Positions 10,936 through 22,095 of a DNA stretch of 64,000 nucleotides are shown piece after piece. The stretch's first letter is position 1. Each line of letters opens with the position of its first letter. A program made the translations under genes and the position numbers. Source of the DNA: Chelydra serpentina (Eukaryota > Chordata > Testudines > Chelydridae); contig JBAIAC010000003.1 in assembly GCA_037349315.1 (NCBI GenBank), positions 10,354,501 through 10,418,500 on the forward strand, in the 5' to 3' direction. The notes under the pieces were generated by a model. The model was not told where the DNA came from. It saw only the letters and a program-made list of their open reading frames with translations, and searched no databases.

Positions 10936-12391
10936 ATAATAATTGTGTGGGGTTTCAGTTGTTCAATGAAAACTTGAAAAGCATAGAGGAACTATATCAA
11001 TGAAAAGAAAACCTTTTAATTTCATTGACTTTTGTGTGTGTGTGGGGGGTGGGTGGGTATCATACCACAACCTGCACTACTAATGTGTAGTCAACTTTGA
11101 CTGGCTTCTTTTCCCATGGTACCAGTATTTTCAAGTCAGGCATCATGTTTCTTAACTTTCTAGAAAAGATGTTTTATACAGAAAGTTAACTTTAATAGAA
11201 TCAGTGTCATCTGATCAGGCAAAGGACACACAAAAATTACAATTACTTTATATCAATCTTTGCAAACAACTTTCCTAACAAAAAAAATGTTCATATATGA
11301 CACCCTGGGAAAAGGATCTGGATAGACGGGATACCCCAGAAAAAGGGGATTTGGTCTGGAAAAGAGAACCAGCAACTTCAGCCTGTAGCACAATAAAGGC
11401 AAATGTCTTTAAGATACTTTTTCAATGGTACCTTACACCAGTCAGATTAAAAATAGATAAAAATAAGAATATAAAATAAGAGTAAAATATAAATGTTTGC
11501 GCAATTGCAGTGAAACAGGAGATTTTATGTCTACATGGCAGACGTGTCTAGTCATAAGAGAATATTGGGATGCAATTCATAACCAAACAACAAAAAATTG
11601 TTGGATATTTATTACCAAGTGATTCTTTGGTAATCCGGGGGCTTCCTAGAGGAAATGGCCACACAACAAGAAATTAAGAATTAATCTCTTATCTATTAGC
11701 AGCTACTCAGCTACTGACAGCCTCCCGCTGATAAGCAAAAAATATTCCAGCTGTACAGGAAAGGTTCAAAAAATGTAGGAAGTTGTTATGGAAAAGTTAA
11801 CACACCAATGACCATACACAAAATAGACAGAGCGCAGATAGATACTTAGACATTTAGCCATCTTCTATTCAATGCTCAGACACCGTGCAAAAAACCCAGC
11901 CCATCTGTCCAATATTTTTTGAATATTAATATTTTATAGATGTGCCTGGTCTGTTAAATATGTAGTCAGAGATTTTACTCAGTGTAATAAAACCACTAGA
12001 AGCAAGCAGTCATGGGTGTTGTAATGATGCTCACTCTGTAATATGGTAACACCCTGTTAAATAGAGTGATCTGAGAACTATATTCCTGTATGTTTGTCTA
12101 AACAAAAGCTCACTGTTGGAATGATTGTTTTGTCTCTGATATTTACATGGCAAGGATTTGAAAACCTGTTAATAGTTCCTAAATACATAAAATAGTTATT
12201 CAATAGTATTAATAGTATTCAAAAATTGTGAAACAAACACTTTACAAAGTATATGTCAACAGCAAAGCAAAATAGTCCTAGTACTCATCTAGCCATGCCG
12301 TATTTAACAGCAGTGCTTGCAGTCATCTCATTCCCTGCAAATTTCAGGCCTGATTCAGTCATCCCTGGGGTTGGTCCCATTCAAAAAGGCC
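10936..12391. other. Non-coding, nothing recognised
   Basis: AT-rich spacer with a GT/G-rich simple tract at 11033-11059. The short open frames are not credible genes. Confidence 0.5.
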
Positions 12392-12399
12392 CTGGGATC

Positions 12400-12513
12400 T
12401 AGGGTGACCAGACAGTACATGTGAAAAATCGGGACGGGGGTGGGGAGTCTATATAAGAAAGAGATCCAAAAATCAGGACTGTCCCTATAAAATCGGGACA
12501 TCTGGTCACCCTA
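12400..12513. mobile_element. 114-bp hAT-like MITE with 8-bp target duplication
   Basis: Perfect 13-bp terminal inverted repeats, TAGGGTGACCAGA at 12400-12412 and its complement at 12501-12513. They are flanked by identical 8-bp direct repeats CTGGGATC at 12392-12399 and 12514-12521. An 8-bp duplication is the hallmark of hAT transposase. The interior carries no coding sequence, so the element needed a transposase in trans. The intact duplication suggests fairly recent insertion. Confidence 0.88.
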
Positions 12514-12521
12514 CTGGGATC

Positions 12522-14608
12522 GATCCCTTCTCTATTCTCACTAATCTACTGAGTTTGATGGCAACACTGTTTGTCTTGTTTAGCACACAGCTCACCTTGG
12601 ATCTGCAGGAATTGTTTCCTTTCCTACCCTCCACTCTACCTCCCCATCACCCATTCAATGCCATATTACATTATTCATGAATGAAATAACAGTTTCCAGC
12701 ATTAATAATTTACAACTACACCAAGCGGGCATGTAAAGTAAAATGCAACTGATAAGGGAATCTGAGCTTTAGCAGCTTTTATGATACTCATTCATCTCAT
12801 ATTTTCCATCATTAATCTGATGCTTTGCTGTGTAGAATGGCTGCTCGGTGACAGGCAGATTTCCCCACTGACACCCATCTGAAATGGAAGTTCAATACAT
12901 GTTAATGGGATACACATTTACTGAAGGGCTGGTGTCTGATCCTGCAAATCCTTACTCTCAGGAGGAGTCACATTGACTTAAAAGGGGTTACTCGTGTAAG
13001 GCTGAGCCCCTGTCATACATGTAATAATAATACCATTAATTACTAATTTCTTACTGAGCCTAATTTACAATCTCGCTGCTTCTCTTGGCAGGAAAATTAT
13101 CTAGATTTTCATTTTTGAGAGATCTGCAATCATTAAGCCTACTAGGAAGCTCACCAGACATCTCTAATTCACCTGGGAAGTGCTTAGATACTGCAGTGAG
13201 AGGGGCTATGAAATCCCCTAAGATAGATACAAACAGAGTCACAGTTAGCTATAATTTTATTTAGCCTACTCTTGACCTTTGCATTTCCTTGTCTTGGCAC
13301 TTCCAGTAACCTGGGAGGAAAATCAGCAGAATCCTCCATGAAGCAGCCTTGCTTCAAGTCATCAAGACCAGGAAATTCAAAGGCTTATTGAAAACCACTG
13401 CAAGTTTTTAGTAAAAACTATTTTAGACTAATTACCTGGCTTTTAAAAGCTACTTTCTCCAAGCATCCATTTAGAACCAACAGGGTGGCATACGAACACT
13501 CCAGATACATAAATCCAGAGGTACCTCTATTTCCCCCCAAGTCTTCTCTGATTAACAGAATTAGTTATTGGTGTTGCTTCTAGTGTAGATAACTCTGGTT
13601 TATCACATATAATTCTACAACTTTGATCATTAAAAATTCCTTTGTTTGATCCTAAACTACATGATATTTAGTTCATTGGTTCTATATTAGTCACTTTATC
13701 CTGTTATGCCTTGTGCATTCATAATGTCCACTGAAATTAAAAGAAGTTATGCACTCAGGACTACATCCTCAGTTGCTTACAGGTGGCACTGCAGCTTCTT
13801 CTGGAGTTTTTGTGTGATGCTGCAAATTGCTTCACAGGAAAATTAAGAAGATTATTCCAAAATGATCTGCCCATTGTTTAATTATTACAGTCAACAAACC
13901 AGTCAACTACACCGAGCTGTATGCAGGCAAACGACAGAGAAAAAGTTAATGACTCAGTCCTGATTTAGTCAGCCTCTTTTAACTTGACAGTATCTACCCT
14001 TATCACCCACAATTTCCTCTTTGACTGGCTGCAAATTGCTTCCTAATCTTAACACTGTTCGATAAACTAGAACATCTTCGTGTTTGGGGCAGGCCATTTC
14101 CTTCTGGGTCCAGCTGAGGAACCTGCTGTCTTGTAGAGTCCGATTTTGCCGGGCCTCACAATCAGTCTCTTTGTCAATATGTTAAAGAAACCAGAACCAA
14201 CATCTAATCCCCAGTAAAACTATGTTCAAATAAGAGGAGTTTACAGAGCAGTAAAAGCAAAGAAGTTGCTATAGGGCATTGCCACAGCATCCTTAATTCC
14301 GTTGCCTCACTCTTAGATGACAGAGAAACTAACAGTGGAGCTAAGACATTGTAATGAAATACTTCAGTGCAGTATATTCTCCAGTAAAATCAGGTAATTA
14401 CACTCGTTGATATTACATTTTTATGAATGGTTCATTATCATTCTTAACACTGTAAGCATGCATGGTGCTGTATACATTTGTAATAGACATAACTTTCCCC
14501 TGAAGAACATACAACCATACTACCAAACTTTGAAAACAGTTCAGCACCAAACAGCTCCCATCAAGGAGACCCTACTCGGTGCTGCTGAGCACTTTTTAAA
14601 AGTCTGTT
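12522..14608. other. Non-coding, nothing firm
   Basis: AT-rich spacer. 12918-13012 has the look of a palindromic fossil (TGATCCTGCAAATCCTTACTC left, GAGTAAGG-like complement right), too diverged to place. No gene. Confidence 0.5.
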
Positions 14609-14613
14609 CACTT

Positions 14614-15723
14614 TATGATGGGTTGGGGCCACAGAGACCTGCTTGGTGCTGCCACCTGGTGTGCCAAGGCTACTTCTGCCCCTGCTTCCAGGCCTTTTCC
14701 AGCTTGGGACTCCCGAATCCTGTCTGTTTTGAGCCAGATTCCACTGATCTGCTGCAAACACACACCCAGGTCCGAACCAAGTCCACTCACCACTGTAAGG
14801 CCCCTGGAAGCGCTCTTGCCTTTGACACCCAGCTGCTCAACTCCAAGGAGGTTCAAACCCTTAATAAATCCGTTTTACCCTGTATAAAGCTTATACAGGG
14901 TAAACTCATAAATAGTTCGCCTTCTATTTCAAAGATAGAAAGATATGCACAGCTGTTTGCCTTCCCACAGGTAACCACTCGTACTCCAGGAAACTTAATA
15001 AGTAAAAAGTGATTTTAATAAGTACAGCAAGTAGGATTTAAGTGATGTCAAGTAAAGACAGACAGAACAAAGTGAATTACTAAATAAAATAAAATAGAAC
15101 ACGCAGTTCTATGTCTAATCACCCTGTGTACAGATAAAAGCCTGTTTACTGGACCTAGTGAGGTTATCTTCCTTCTAGCCTGGGTCCAGCAATCACTCAC
15201 CCCCCTAATGTCTTTGTCCTTTGTTCAGTCTCTTTCAGGTCTCCTTGGGGGGTGGAGAGCTTCTTTCTTTAGCCAGCTGAAGACAAAATGGAGGGGTTTC
15301 CTCGGGGTTTAAATAGATTTTCTCCTCTGGGTGGACACTCCTCCCTCTCCCTGTGTAGCATCCAGTTACCAAATGGAGTTGGGGTCACATGGACAAGTCA
15401 CCTGTCCCTGCACAACTCAGTTCCAGACCAGCCACATTCCTGGCAAAGTTCAGATGTGGATTGGTGACTGCAAGTTCTATTGTCTGTTAAGTGCTTCTTG
15501 ATTGGGCACTTAACCTGCACATTCCTTTCTCAAGAAATAAAACCAGTATTCATAACTTCAACTACAATAATGATACATGCATACAAACAGGAGGAATAAA
15601 TTCAGTAGGTCATAACTTTCACAGAGATATGTTACATGGCACATGTACCATAAAACATATTCTAGTTACATATATACATTTATAAGCATCTCCCCATAAA
15701 GTTTTCTGGGGAACACTGTCACA
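14614..15723 (-). mobile_element. Solo LTR of an endogenous retrovirus-like element
   Basis: Read on the minus strand it starts TGTGACAGTGTTC and ends near CCATCATA. Five-bp direct repeats CACTT flank it at 14609-14613 and 15724-15728. No gag, pol or env sequence adjoins, so it is a solo LTR left by recombination. A TATTTAAA box (minus strand, near 15310) and ATTAAA (near 15015) sit in plausible promoter and polyadenylation order. It shares layout and AT-rich blocks with the LTRs at 24.5 and 52.3 kb, all in the same orientation. Confidence 0.75.
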
Positions 15724-15728
15724 CACTT

Positions 15729-16241
15729 CATTTAGGTTCCTGAATGGAAGCAGAATGTTTGGTGGTTTGGCCCATAGAGTCCTAATCTCTTTAGATTGTA
15801 TGCAATCCTAACTGGCTGAATTTATGTATTTTATTTTTTTCCCAAGTAACCCTCTACCTACCCTTTATCAATAGTTATTACAGGGTCTTCCTCACTTCCC
15901 AATTCTCAAACTTCTCCTGATTTTTTCTTATTGAAGAAAGCTAATCTCAGTGATATTAATGTCAAAGCCGCTCCTCATTTACTAACAGATCCATTTGCTC
16001 TGTGTTTCTTTCCTTCAGATGCACACACCGATATTTATCTGACCATCATCACCATAGTAGCCGAGCATTCGTGGATTTGCCCTCACAACACACCATTGAG
16101 GAAGGGAAATACATTTTGCAGACTGGGGACTAAGAGACTGTATAGTTTTAGAGCCAGAGCCGAAGAGGAGCCTTAGACATTGCAATGCTGAACAATGCAA
16201 TCTTTAACTCCAAGGCCTGCTGTTGCCTGGGGGGATACTTA
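15729..16241. other. Non-coding, nothing recognised
   Basis: Spacer between the solo LTR and a repeat cluster. Short frames only. Confidence 0.5.
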
Positions 16242-16504
16242 GCCCCCGGTTAGGCACCTAGGCTCCCCATGAAATCGTTGGAGAAAGCTAGACACCTAAG
16301 TATGGGATTATCAGAAGCCAGCAAGCTGAGCAGGGAGCCACTTTAGCCAGCCAATAGGAAATGACAAGGAAAGAGGTCATTTCCTAAACTCTACCCCTCG
16401 AAGGTAGGTCAGCACCTAATTCTGGGGCAGAGGGAGGCACCTCACTCCACTTGGGAGTCTCAGCTATGAACCCTCTGCTGGAGTTAGGTGCCTAAACCAG
16501 GCCA
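16242..16504. repeat. MITE-like repeat with TTAGGCACCTA ends
   Basis: GGTTAGGCACCTAGGC near 16248 and its imperfect complement GGAGTTAGGTGCCTAAACC near 16480-16498 form inverted ends of a roughly 263-bp repeat. No target duplication was found and the interior is non-coding. Confidence 0.5.
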
Positions 16505-16544
16505 GCCTTTTTTGTGAAAAACAACAGAGACCCCCCCCCCATAC

Positions 16545-16705
16545 ACACACTCATTGTAGCCAATAGCCCAGTAATTGAGGTCCTCACCTGAGGTAGGAAA
16601 CGGGTTTTCAAATCCCTTCTCTCCCTAATTTGGAGCATGGACTTGAACGTTTGTCTCCCACCTCCCAGGAGAGTGTCCTAACCACTGGGCTAGTGGATAG
16701 CTCAC
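16545..16705 (-). repeat. tRNA-like SINE or MITE segment
   Basis: On the minus strand, GTTAGGACACTCTCCTGGGA is followed by the B-box-like GTTCAAGTCC, the order of a tRNA-derived pol III promoter. A second, poorer tRNA-like half follows. It may belong to the same composite as the preceding repeat. Confidence 0.4.
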
Positions 16706-16788
16706 ATGTAAACACACACCAAACACGTGATCTGCTCAGCCCCAGCTGCCTTTGGTGTGGGACCAACCTTGTAGACATGATCTGAGCA

Positions 16789-17463
16789 CAGGGCTGGTGC
16801 AAAGAAGTTTCACACCCAAGGCGAAACTTCCACCTTGCGCCCCCCTCCGCCCAGCTAACCCCGCCCACCCATCCCCCCCACCAGAGGAGCGCCCTCCCGC
16901 GGCAGCTAACCCCGCCTGCTGCGGCACCTAATTCAGCCCGTTGCCTGGGGAGCTCCCCCCCTGGCAGTTCCCCCCCCCGCGGCAGTTTGCCAGCCCCCCG
17001 CCCACAGCAACTAACCCCCCCGCAGCATCCAGCCCCCCACCCGTGGCAGCTTCCCACCCCTCCACGGCAGCCAGCTCCCCCCCCCCCCGCGGCATTTGCC
17101 ACACCTGCGGCAGCCAGCCCCCTGCCCGCAGCAGCTAACCCCCCGCCCGTGGCAGCCCCCCACCTGCTGCAGCTCCCCATCCCCTGCGGCAGCCCCCCCC
17201 CCCCCCCGCGTGGCAGCTCCCGCAGCAGCTCACCTCCGCTTAGTAGCCCTAGGCGGGATCCCTAGGCAGCAGTGCTCAGCGCTTCGGCATCAGCTCCTAT
17301 GAAGCTGTATTCTTGGCAGCGTTTCATTGGCCGCTTTACTTGCCGCCGAATCTCCGCCGGGGAGTCGCCGCCGAAATACTGCCGGTGTCGGCAAAATGCC
17401 GCCCCCCAAATCCTTCCACCCTAGGTGACTGCCTATGGTTGCCTAGTGGAAGCGCCGGCCCTG
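16789..17463. mobile_element. 675-bp non-autonomous hAT-like element
   Basis: The ends are CAGGGCTGGTGC (16789-16800) and GCGCCGGCCCTG (17452-17463), inverted at 10 of 12 positions and starting with the hAT-like CAGGG. They are flanked by direct repeats TCTGAGCA at 16781-16788 and 17464-17471, an 8-bp hAT-type duplication; the identity in fact extends two more bases into the left end. The interior is extremely C-rich on the plus strand and encodes no transposase. It sits beside several unrelated small repeats. Confidence 0.88.
16852..17240. repeat. GC-rich degenerate tandem array inside the hAT element
   Basis: Roughly fifteen degenerate units built on GCGGCAGCTAACCCC, spaced about 18-28 bp and separated by C runs. 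It is CpG-rich compared with everything around it. All frames here are open by composition only, giving spurious Pro/Ala or Gly/Ala-rich frames on both strands. Confidence 0.75.
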
Positions 17464-17699
17464 TCTGAGCACACCTACTGGCTTGGGCCCCACAAACTAG
17501 ATAAGCAGGGATGGCCTAGTTTGTGGACTTTGCCGGGGCCTCAGCATGAACTAGGGGGCTGAGCAGCTCAGCAGCATCAGAACTTCAATAGTTTGGGGCA
17601 TGCCCACTGGCAGAAATGTAGGCTTTTCGGGAATTCAGTTGCCTCCTGGGCTAGGTGGTAGATGAAAGTGTATCTAGAGGAACTCAGTGGCACCTAAGT

Positions 17700-17872
17700 A
17701 TTGTATCTAGACTGAACATGGCAGTCAGATTCTTAAATCTTTTGCATCTGAAGAAGTGAGTATTGACCCACGAAAGCTTATGCTTCAATACCTCTGTTAG
17801 TCTATAAGGTGCCACAGGACCCTTTGTCGCTTCTGCAGATCCAGACTAACACGGCTACCCCTCTGATACTTA
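17700..17872 (+). repeat. Putative Penelope-type repeat with hammerhead-like core
   Basis: Interspersed repeat with GTCTATAAGGTGCCACAGGA and a terminal CAGACTAACACGGCTACCCC. Related copies lie at 41195-41345, 43708-43830 (minus) and 61797-61925. Assignment to Penelope-like elements is inferred from the hammerhead-like core and the foldback copy; no reverse transcriptase is present here. Confidence 0.6.
17748..17785 (+). ncRNA. Degenerate type-I hammerhead ribozyme-like motif
   Basis: In order: CTGAAGA (17748-17754, fitting CUGANGA), stem II GTGAGT/ACCCAC around a 4-nt loop with one mismatch, GAAA (17772-17775), a minimal stem III GC-TTAT-GC (17776-17783), then TT as cleavage-site bases. The order matches a minimal hammerhead such as those known from Penelope-like elements. 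Stem I pairing with the flanks is poor in this copy, so activity is doubtful. Confidence 0.45.
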
Positions 17873-17874
17873 AA

Positions 17875-17995
17875 TCCTTTTGTGGGTCTAGCCCTTTGTG
17901 ATGTACCCAAGGTCACAGAAGGAGTTTTCTTGTAGAGCAAGAAATGGAACCTACTTCTCCTGAATCTCAGTCCAGTGCTTGATTTACTAAACCAT
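17875..17995 (-). repeat. MIR-type SINE fragment
   Basis: Reads as MIR in reverse: CCCAAGGTCACAGAAGGAGT, then GAACCTACTTCTCCTGAATC, then CCAGTGCTTGATTTACTAAA, the complement of the usual MIR head. Confidence 0.65.
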
Positions 17996-18114
17996 TTTTC
18001 CTATTTCCATTCATGTCTTTTAACCCTACCCTTCCTTAATTCTTAACCCCATTGGCAAACACTGATTCATTCTTCTTTTATTGATGCTTTATCTTTTCCC
18101 TGCTAGCATTAACA

Positions 18115-18310
18115 GACTCTGTGAGCATTGGCCTACGGGTCAGGAGACTCTAGTTCTATCCCCATCCTTGCTGGATGATCTAGCTAAGTCACTTCACCTC
18201 CCCATGATTCAGTTTTTTCCCCTGCAAAAAGGTACAATTATATTTGCCTCCCTCTGTTAAGTGCTTTGAGATCAACTGTTGAAAATGCTAATCGGGTAAT
18301 TCCCTTTTCC
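18115..18310 (+). repeat. MIR-type SINE
   Basis: Head GGTCAGGAGACTCTAGTTCTA, then AAGTCACTTCACCTCCCCAT, then TTAAGTGCTTTGAGATCAAC, in MIR order on the plus strand. It is more diverged than the copy at 10.7 kb. Confidence 0.72.
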
Positions 18311-18589
18311 ATTACTATACTTTTTGTTGTTGTTTAATGTCAGATATTTCAGCATTCCCATGTGAAATTAACACTCTGTGGTGCTGCAATCTGATACACA
18401 CATCGGGAATGTTTTAGAGATAACAAAATAAATTCTGTCATTATGCAACAGGGGCAGACTCTAAGAACCATTAAGCATTTCTTCCAAATCTACCTTGTCA
18501 GTAACCACTTATCAGTGCTTTCTCTCTAGTACATTTCATGACTAATAAACCATTAAAATATCAGATGTACAATATAATATAAGAGGTGA

Positions 18590-18985
18590 CTTGATCATGG
18601 ACTCCAAGGACCTACACAGGGAAAAGGTGATCTAAAAGTAGAGGGCTCTTCAGTCTAGTAGTTAGTGGCATAACAAGATCCAATGGCTGGAAGCTGAAGC
18701 GAAAAAAATATACACTGAAATACGGCACTTTTTTTAGGTGCAAAACAGTGTGGTAATAAACTACTGGAACAATTATTCCAGGCATGTGGTGGATTCTCCA
18801 TTTCTTGAAATGTTTAGATCAAGACTGGGTATTTTTTTTAAACAGTACGCTGTAGCTCAACTACCAGTTAATGGGCTCGATGCAGAAATCATTAGGTGCG
18901 ATTTCATGACCTGTATTATATGGAAGGTCAAATTAGATAACCCTTCTAGCCTTAAAATCTGTGCAAAGATTTCAGTTTTGAAATA
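18590..18985 (+). repeat. CR1-related LINE 3' end
   Basis: Contains the degraded C-terminal coding line TACTGGAACAATTATTCCAG, GTGGTGGATTCTCCATTTCT and a 3' signature CCTTCTAGCCTTAAAATCTG. This tail wording also appears at 45.7, 48.8 and 52.1 kb and differs from the ATTCTATGAT-tailed copies. Confidence 0.72.
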
Positions 18986-19214
18986 GCCCACTCATTTGTG
19001 CTTGTTTAATTAATTGGAATTTTGATAAAGTTTGATACCGAAGACCTGAGTGCTGATGTGTTTTTTAATTAAGATGTGAATACTTTCTGCAGCATCATTG
19101 TAGGGAGAATAAATTGCTTACCACCATACTTCCTTTTGCTTTCCCTATTTTTTCCAGAATTGCCATCACTGAAAAACTGACCTTATGCAATGATTCTTAA
19201 GGTATTAACTATTT

Positions 19215-19435
19215 GTATTAGAGTGCCATCTAGAGGCCCCAGCTGAGATATTGTGCTAGGAGCTGTACAAACAAGAGAAAATCTTTGCCCCAAAGACCTT
19301 ACAGTCTAATTAGGCAAGACAGAGGACGGGAGAGGAAACAGAGCACAGGGAGGTAAAATACATTTGCTCAAGAGTGGAAGAATTAAAACAGAACCCCTTC
19401 ACTAATGTCCCATCCACTGGGCCACAGAATCTAAT
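19215..19435 (-). repeat. MIR/L2-type composite SINE fragment
   Basis: Contains GGAGCTGTACAAACAAGAGA, AGACCTTACAGTCTAATTAG and then a reversed MIR-like end CCATCCACTGGGCCACAG. The order fits an old amniote SINE with an L2- or L3-type tail; the subfamily is uncertain. Confidence 0.5.
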
Positions 19436-19571
19436 AAAGAGGTTCTATCCTAAAGCAGGTGTTTGTTTATTTTCCATTTCAAATTTTCTTCACAATGGGC
19501 CCTTTTAAATTATGTTGGTAATTGTTCTATAGTATCCAAACACAGTTGTTCATAAGGAGACACTGTAGGTG

Positions 19572-19653
19572 AGATTCTCAGCTGGTGTAGACTGTTGCAG
19601 GCAGCTCCATTGACGTCAATGGAGCTACGCCAATTTACACCAGCTGAGAATCT
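19572..19653. repeat. Well-preserved palindromic MITE-like repeat
   Basis: Perfect 18-bp inverted ends, AGATTCTCAGCTGGTGTA and its complement, with a perfect 20-bp palindrome at the centre (19605-19624). It is the best copy in the window of the family seen at 3.5, 5.1 and 9.0 kb. Confidence 0.75.
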
Positions 19654-20654
19654 GATTCTATGTATCGACTGTGACATGGGTAAGGGATTTTCAGTGAAGT
19701 TGAAATGTATTGGCACTTAATAGCTACAACTCTCATTTTGCTATTAATTAGGTATTAGATGTACTACCAATCAAAATTTCTCCTAGAAAATATGCAATCT
19801 AATTCAGCATATAAAAATGGAAAGTTTTACTAGCCTTTCAGGAAAGAAAATACAGATAATATTTTTGCACAAAGTTCACTTGATCCTCCAGGATTTTGAA
19901 AGCAAAGAAAGAAAAGATTGGGTTAGGCAATTTATGGTATTTTAGGAGGAACAAGTAAATGAATTTTCATATGAATTCATTAAAAATCTACCCTTTGCCC
20001 ACATCTTGGTCCACCAAGATCCAGAGGGCAGAGGTACTGCAGTAATTGGATTTTGTGTGGGCAGCATATGCTTTTTAATGAAGCTACACTGCACACACTT
20101 TAATGCAATCAAAGTTGGAGTAGTTTGATTAGTCTTTATTTTGTCAATTTTTTCAATACTTCCTTTAGACAGTTGCAAAGAGGTTTAACAAAAATGCTAG
20201 ACCCACAAGTGGAAAAATAAGTGTTTTGTGTTTCATATTTCTGCAAAGGACTCAATCCTTTCTGAGACCCGACAAATGCATAGAAATTGTGTCATCCCTC
20301 TAAGAAAGACTTTTACAGACTTTCTCTAATCACAGGTATCTGGAATGAAAATTTACTTTATTCTTGTGTCTATTAATTACGTCAAGTCTTTGGAACAGGC
20401 AGAGACCTATTACAGTCCCTGATGCAGCAAAGTACTTAACCATTCATTTAAGTCCCATTGAAGTTAACATGACCTAACATCCTACTTAAAGTGAAACGTG
20501 ATTTTTTTTGTATCAGGGCCTTAGTCGCTGATCATGCAAACAGCTCAACATGGAAATACTGACTTCAATTGGGCTCTGCCTACGTGCAGGGGTTTGTCAC
20601 TGTAGGAACTCAGATATGAAATTGCAGAACAACTATCTGTGGGTATGTATCCTA
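19654..20654. other. Non-coding with palindromic fossils
   Basis: No gene. 20414-20520 is a diverged palindromic fossil (CCTGATGCAGCAAAGTACTT left, TATCAGGGCC right). 20528-20600 may be another. The rest is AT-rich. Confidence 0.5.
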
Positions 20655-22010
20655 TCATTTATCAGCCTCTGCACCAGATAACTGGAGGGTAGCTAATGTA
20701 ACACTGTTATTTTTTTTAAAGACTACAGAGGCAATCCTGGCAATTACAGGCCAGTAAGCCTAACTCCAGCACTAGGCAAACTGGTTGAAACTATAGTAAA
20801 GAACAGAATTATAAGACATATAGATGAACATGATTTGTTATGGAAGAGTCAAGATGACTTTTGTAAAAGGAAATCATGCCTCACCAATCTATTAGAATTC
20901 TTCAAGGACATCAACAAACATGTGGGTATGGGTGATCCAGTGGATATACCGTACTTTCAGAAAGCCTTTGGCAAGGTCCCACACCAAAGGCTCTTAAGCA
21001 AAGTAAGTAGTTATGGGATAAGAGGAAAGCTCCTTTCATGGAGCAGTAACTGGTTAAAAGACAGGAAACAAATGGTAGGAATAAATTGTCAGTTTTCAGA
21101 ATGGAGAGAGGCAAATAACGCAGTCTCCCAAGGATCTATATTGGGAGCAGTGCTGTCTAACATATTCATAAATGATCTGGAAAAAGGGAAAACAGTGAGA
21201 GGGCAAAGTTTGCAAACAATAAAATATTACTCAAAGATGACTGGAAAGAATTACCAGCGACTCTCACAAAACTGGGTGAGTGGACAACAAAATGGCAGAT
21301 GCAATTCAATGTTGATAAATGTAAAGTAATGCGCATTGGAAAAATAATCCCTTCTCTCTCTCTCAGGGTATGATGGGTTCTAAATTAGCTATTACCATTG
21401 AAGAAAGATCTCAGAGTCATCATGGATAGTTTGCTGAAAATATCTATTCCATGTGCAGCAGCAGTCAAAAAAGCTAACCGGATGTTAAGAACCACTAGGA
21501 AAGTGATAGATAATAAGACAGAAAATATCATAATGCCACTATATAAACTCATGGTATGCCCACACCTTGAATACTGCTTACATTTCTGGTTGCCCCATCT
21601 CAAAAATGATATATTACAATTGAAAAAGGTACAGAGAAAGGCAACAAAAATGATTAGGGGTATGGAACAGCTTTCCAATGGGGAGAGATTAAAAAGACTT
21701 GGGACTATTCATTTTAGAAGAGACAACTAACTGGGGATATGATAGATATGTATAAAATCATGAATGGAGTGTAGACAGTGAACGAGGAAGTGTTATTTAC
21801 CTCTTCATGTAACACAAGAACCAGGGGTCACCCTATGAAATTAATAGGCAGCAGGTTTAAAACAAATATAAGGAAGTATTTCTTCACACAATGCAGTCAA
21901 CCTGTGGAACTCATTGTCAGGGGATATAGTGTAGGCCAAAAGTATAACAGGGTTTAGAAAATAGTAAGAGAAAAAAACATTTCAGAGATACACCCATTGA
22001 TTTATTAGTG
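20655..22010 (+). pseudogene. Older CR1 LINE fragment, reverse transcriptase region
   Basis: Readable pieces include [12 protein letters not shown] sequence near 20740, SCLTNLLEFF near 20875, YFQKAFGKVPHQRLL near 20955, SQGSILGAVLSNIFIND near 21130 and MPLYKLMVCPHLEYCLHFW near 21530. Motif A has lost its aspartates (YFQKAFG against the usual DFQKAFD), and the FADD segment is missing between about 21180 and 21250. Several frame changes and stops show a dead copy, more diverged than those at 7.2 and 25.5 kb. The usual 3' tail cannot be made out at the right end. Confidence 0.85.
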
Positions 22011-22041
22011 TATATTGTAAACCTTGCATTGTCTAAGGGCA

Positions 22042-22095
22042 TGACTCATAGATTCACAGATTCCAAGGTCAAAGGGACTGTTGTGATCCAAGATG
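22042..22095 (-). repeat. CR1-related tail fragment, reversed
   Basis: CATAGATTCACAGATTCCAAG and GGTCAAAGGGACTGTTGTGA are the complement of the AATCTATGAATC-type CR1 tail. Only about 50 bp remain. Confidence 0.6.

Noticed and set aside
14407..15012. 201-codon frame on the plus strand
   Set aside because: It crosses the left edge of a solo LTR, runs antisense to the LTR and has no recognisable domain.
16608..17180. 190-codon Gly/Ala-rich frame and Pro-rich frames on the other strand
   Set aside because: They run through the GC tandem array of the hAT element; low complexity keeps several frames open at once.
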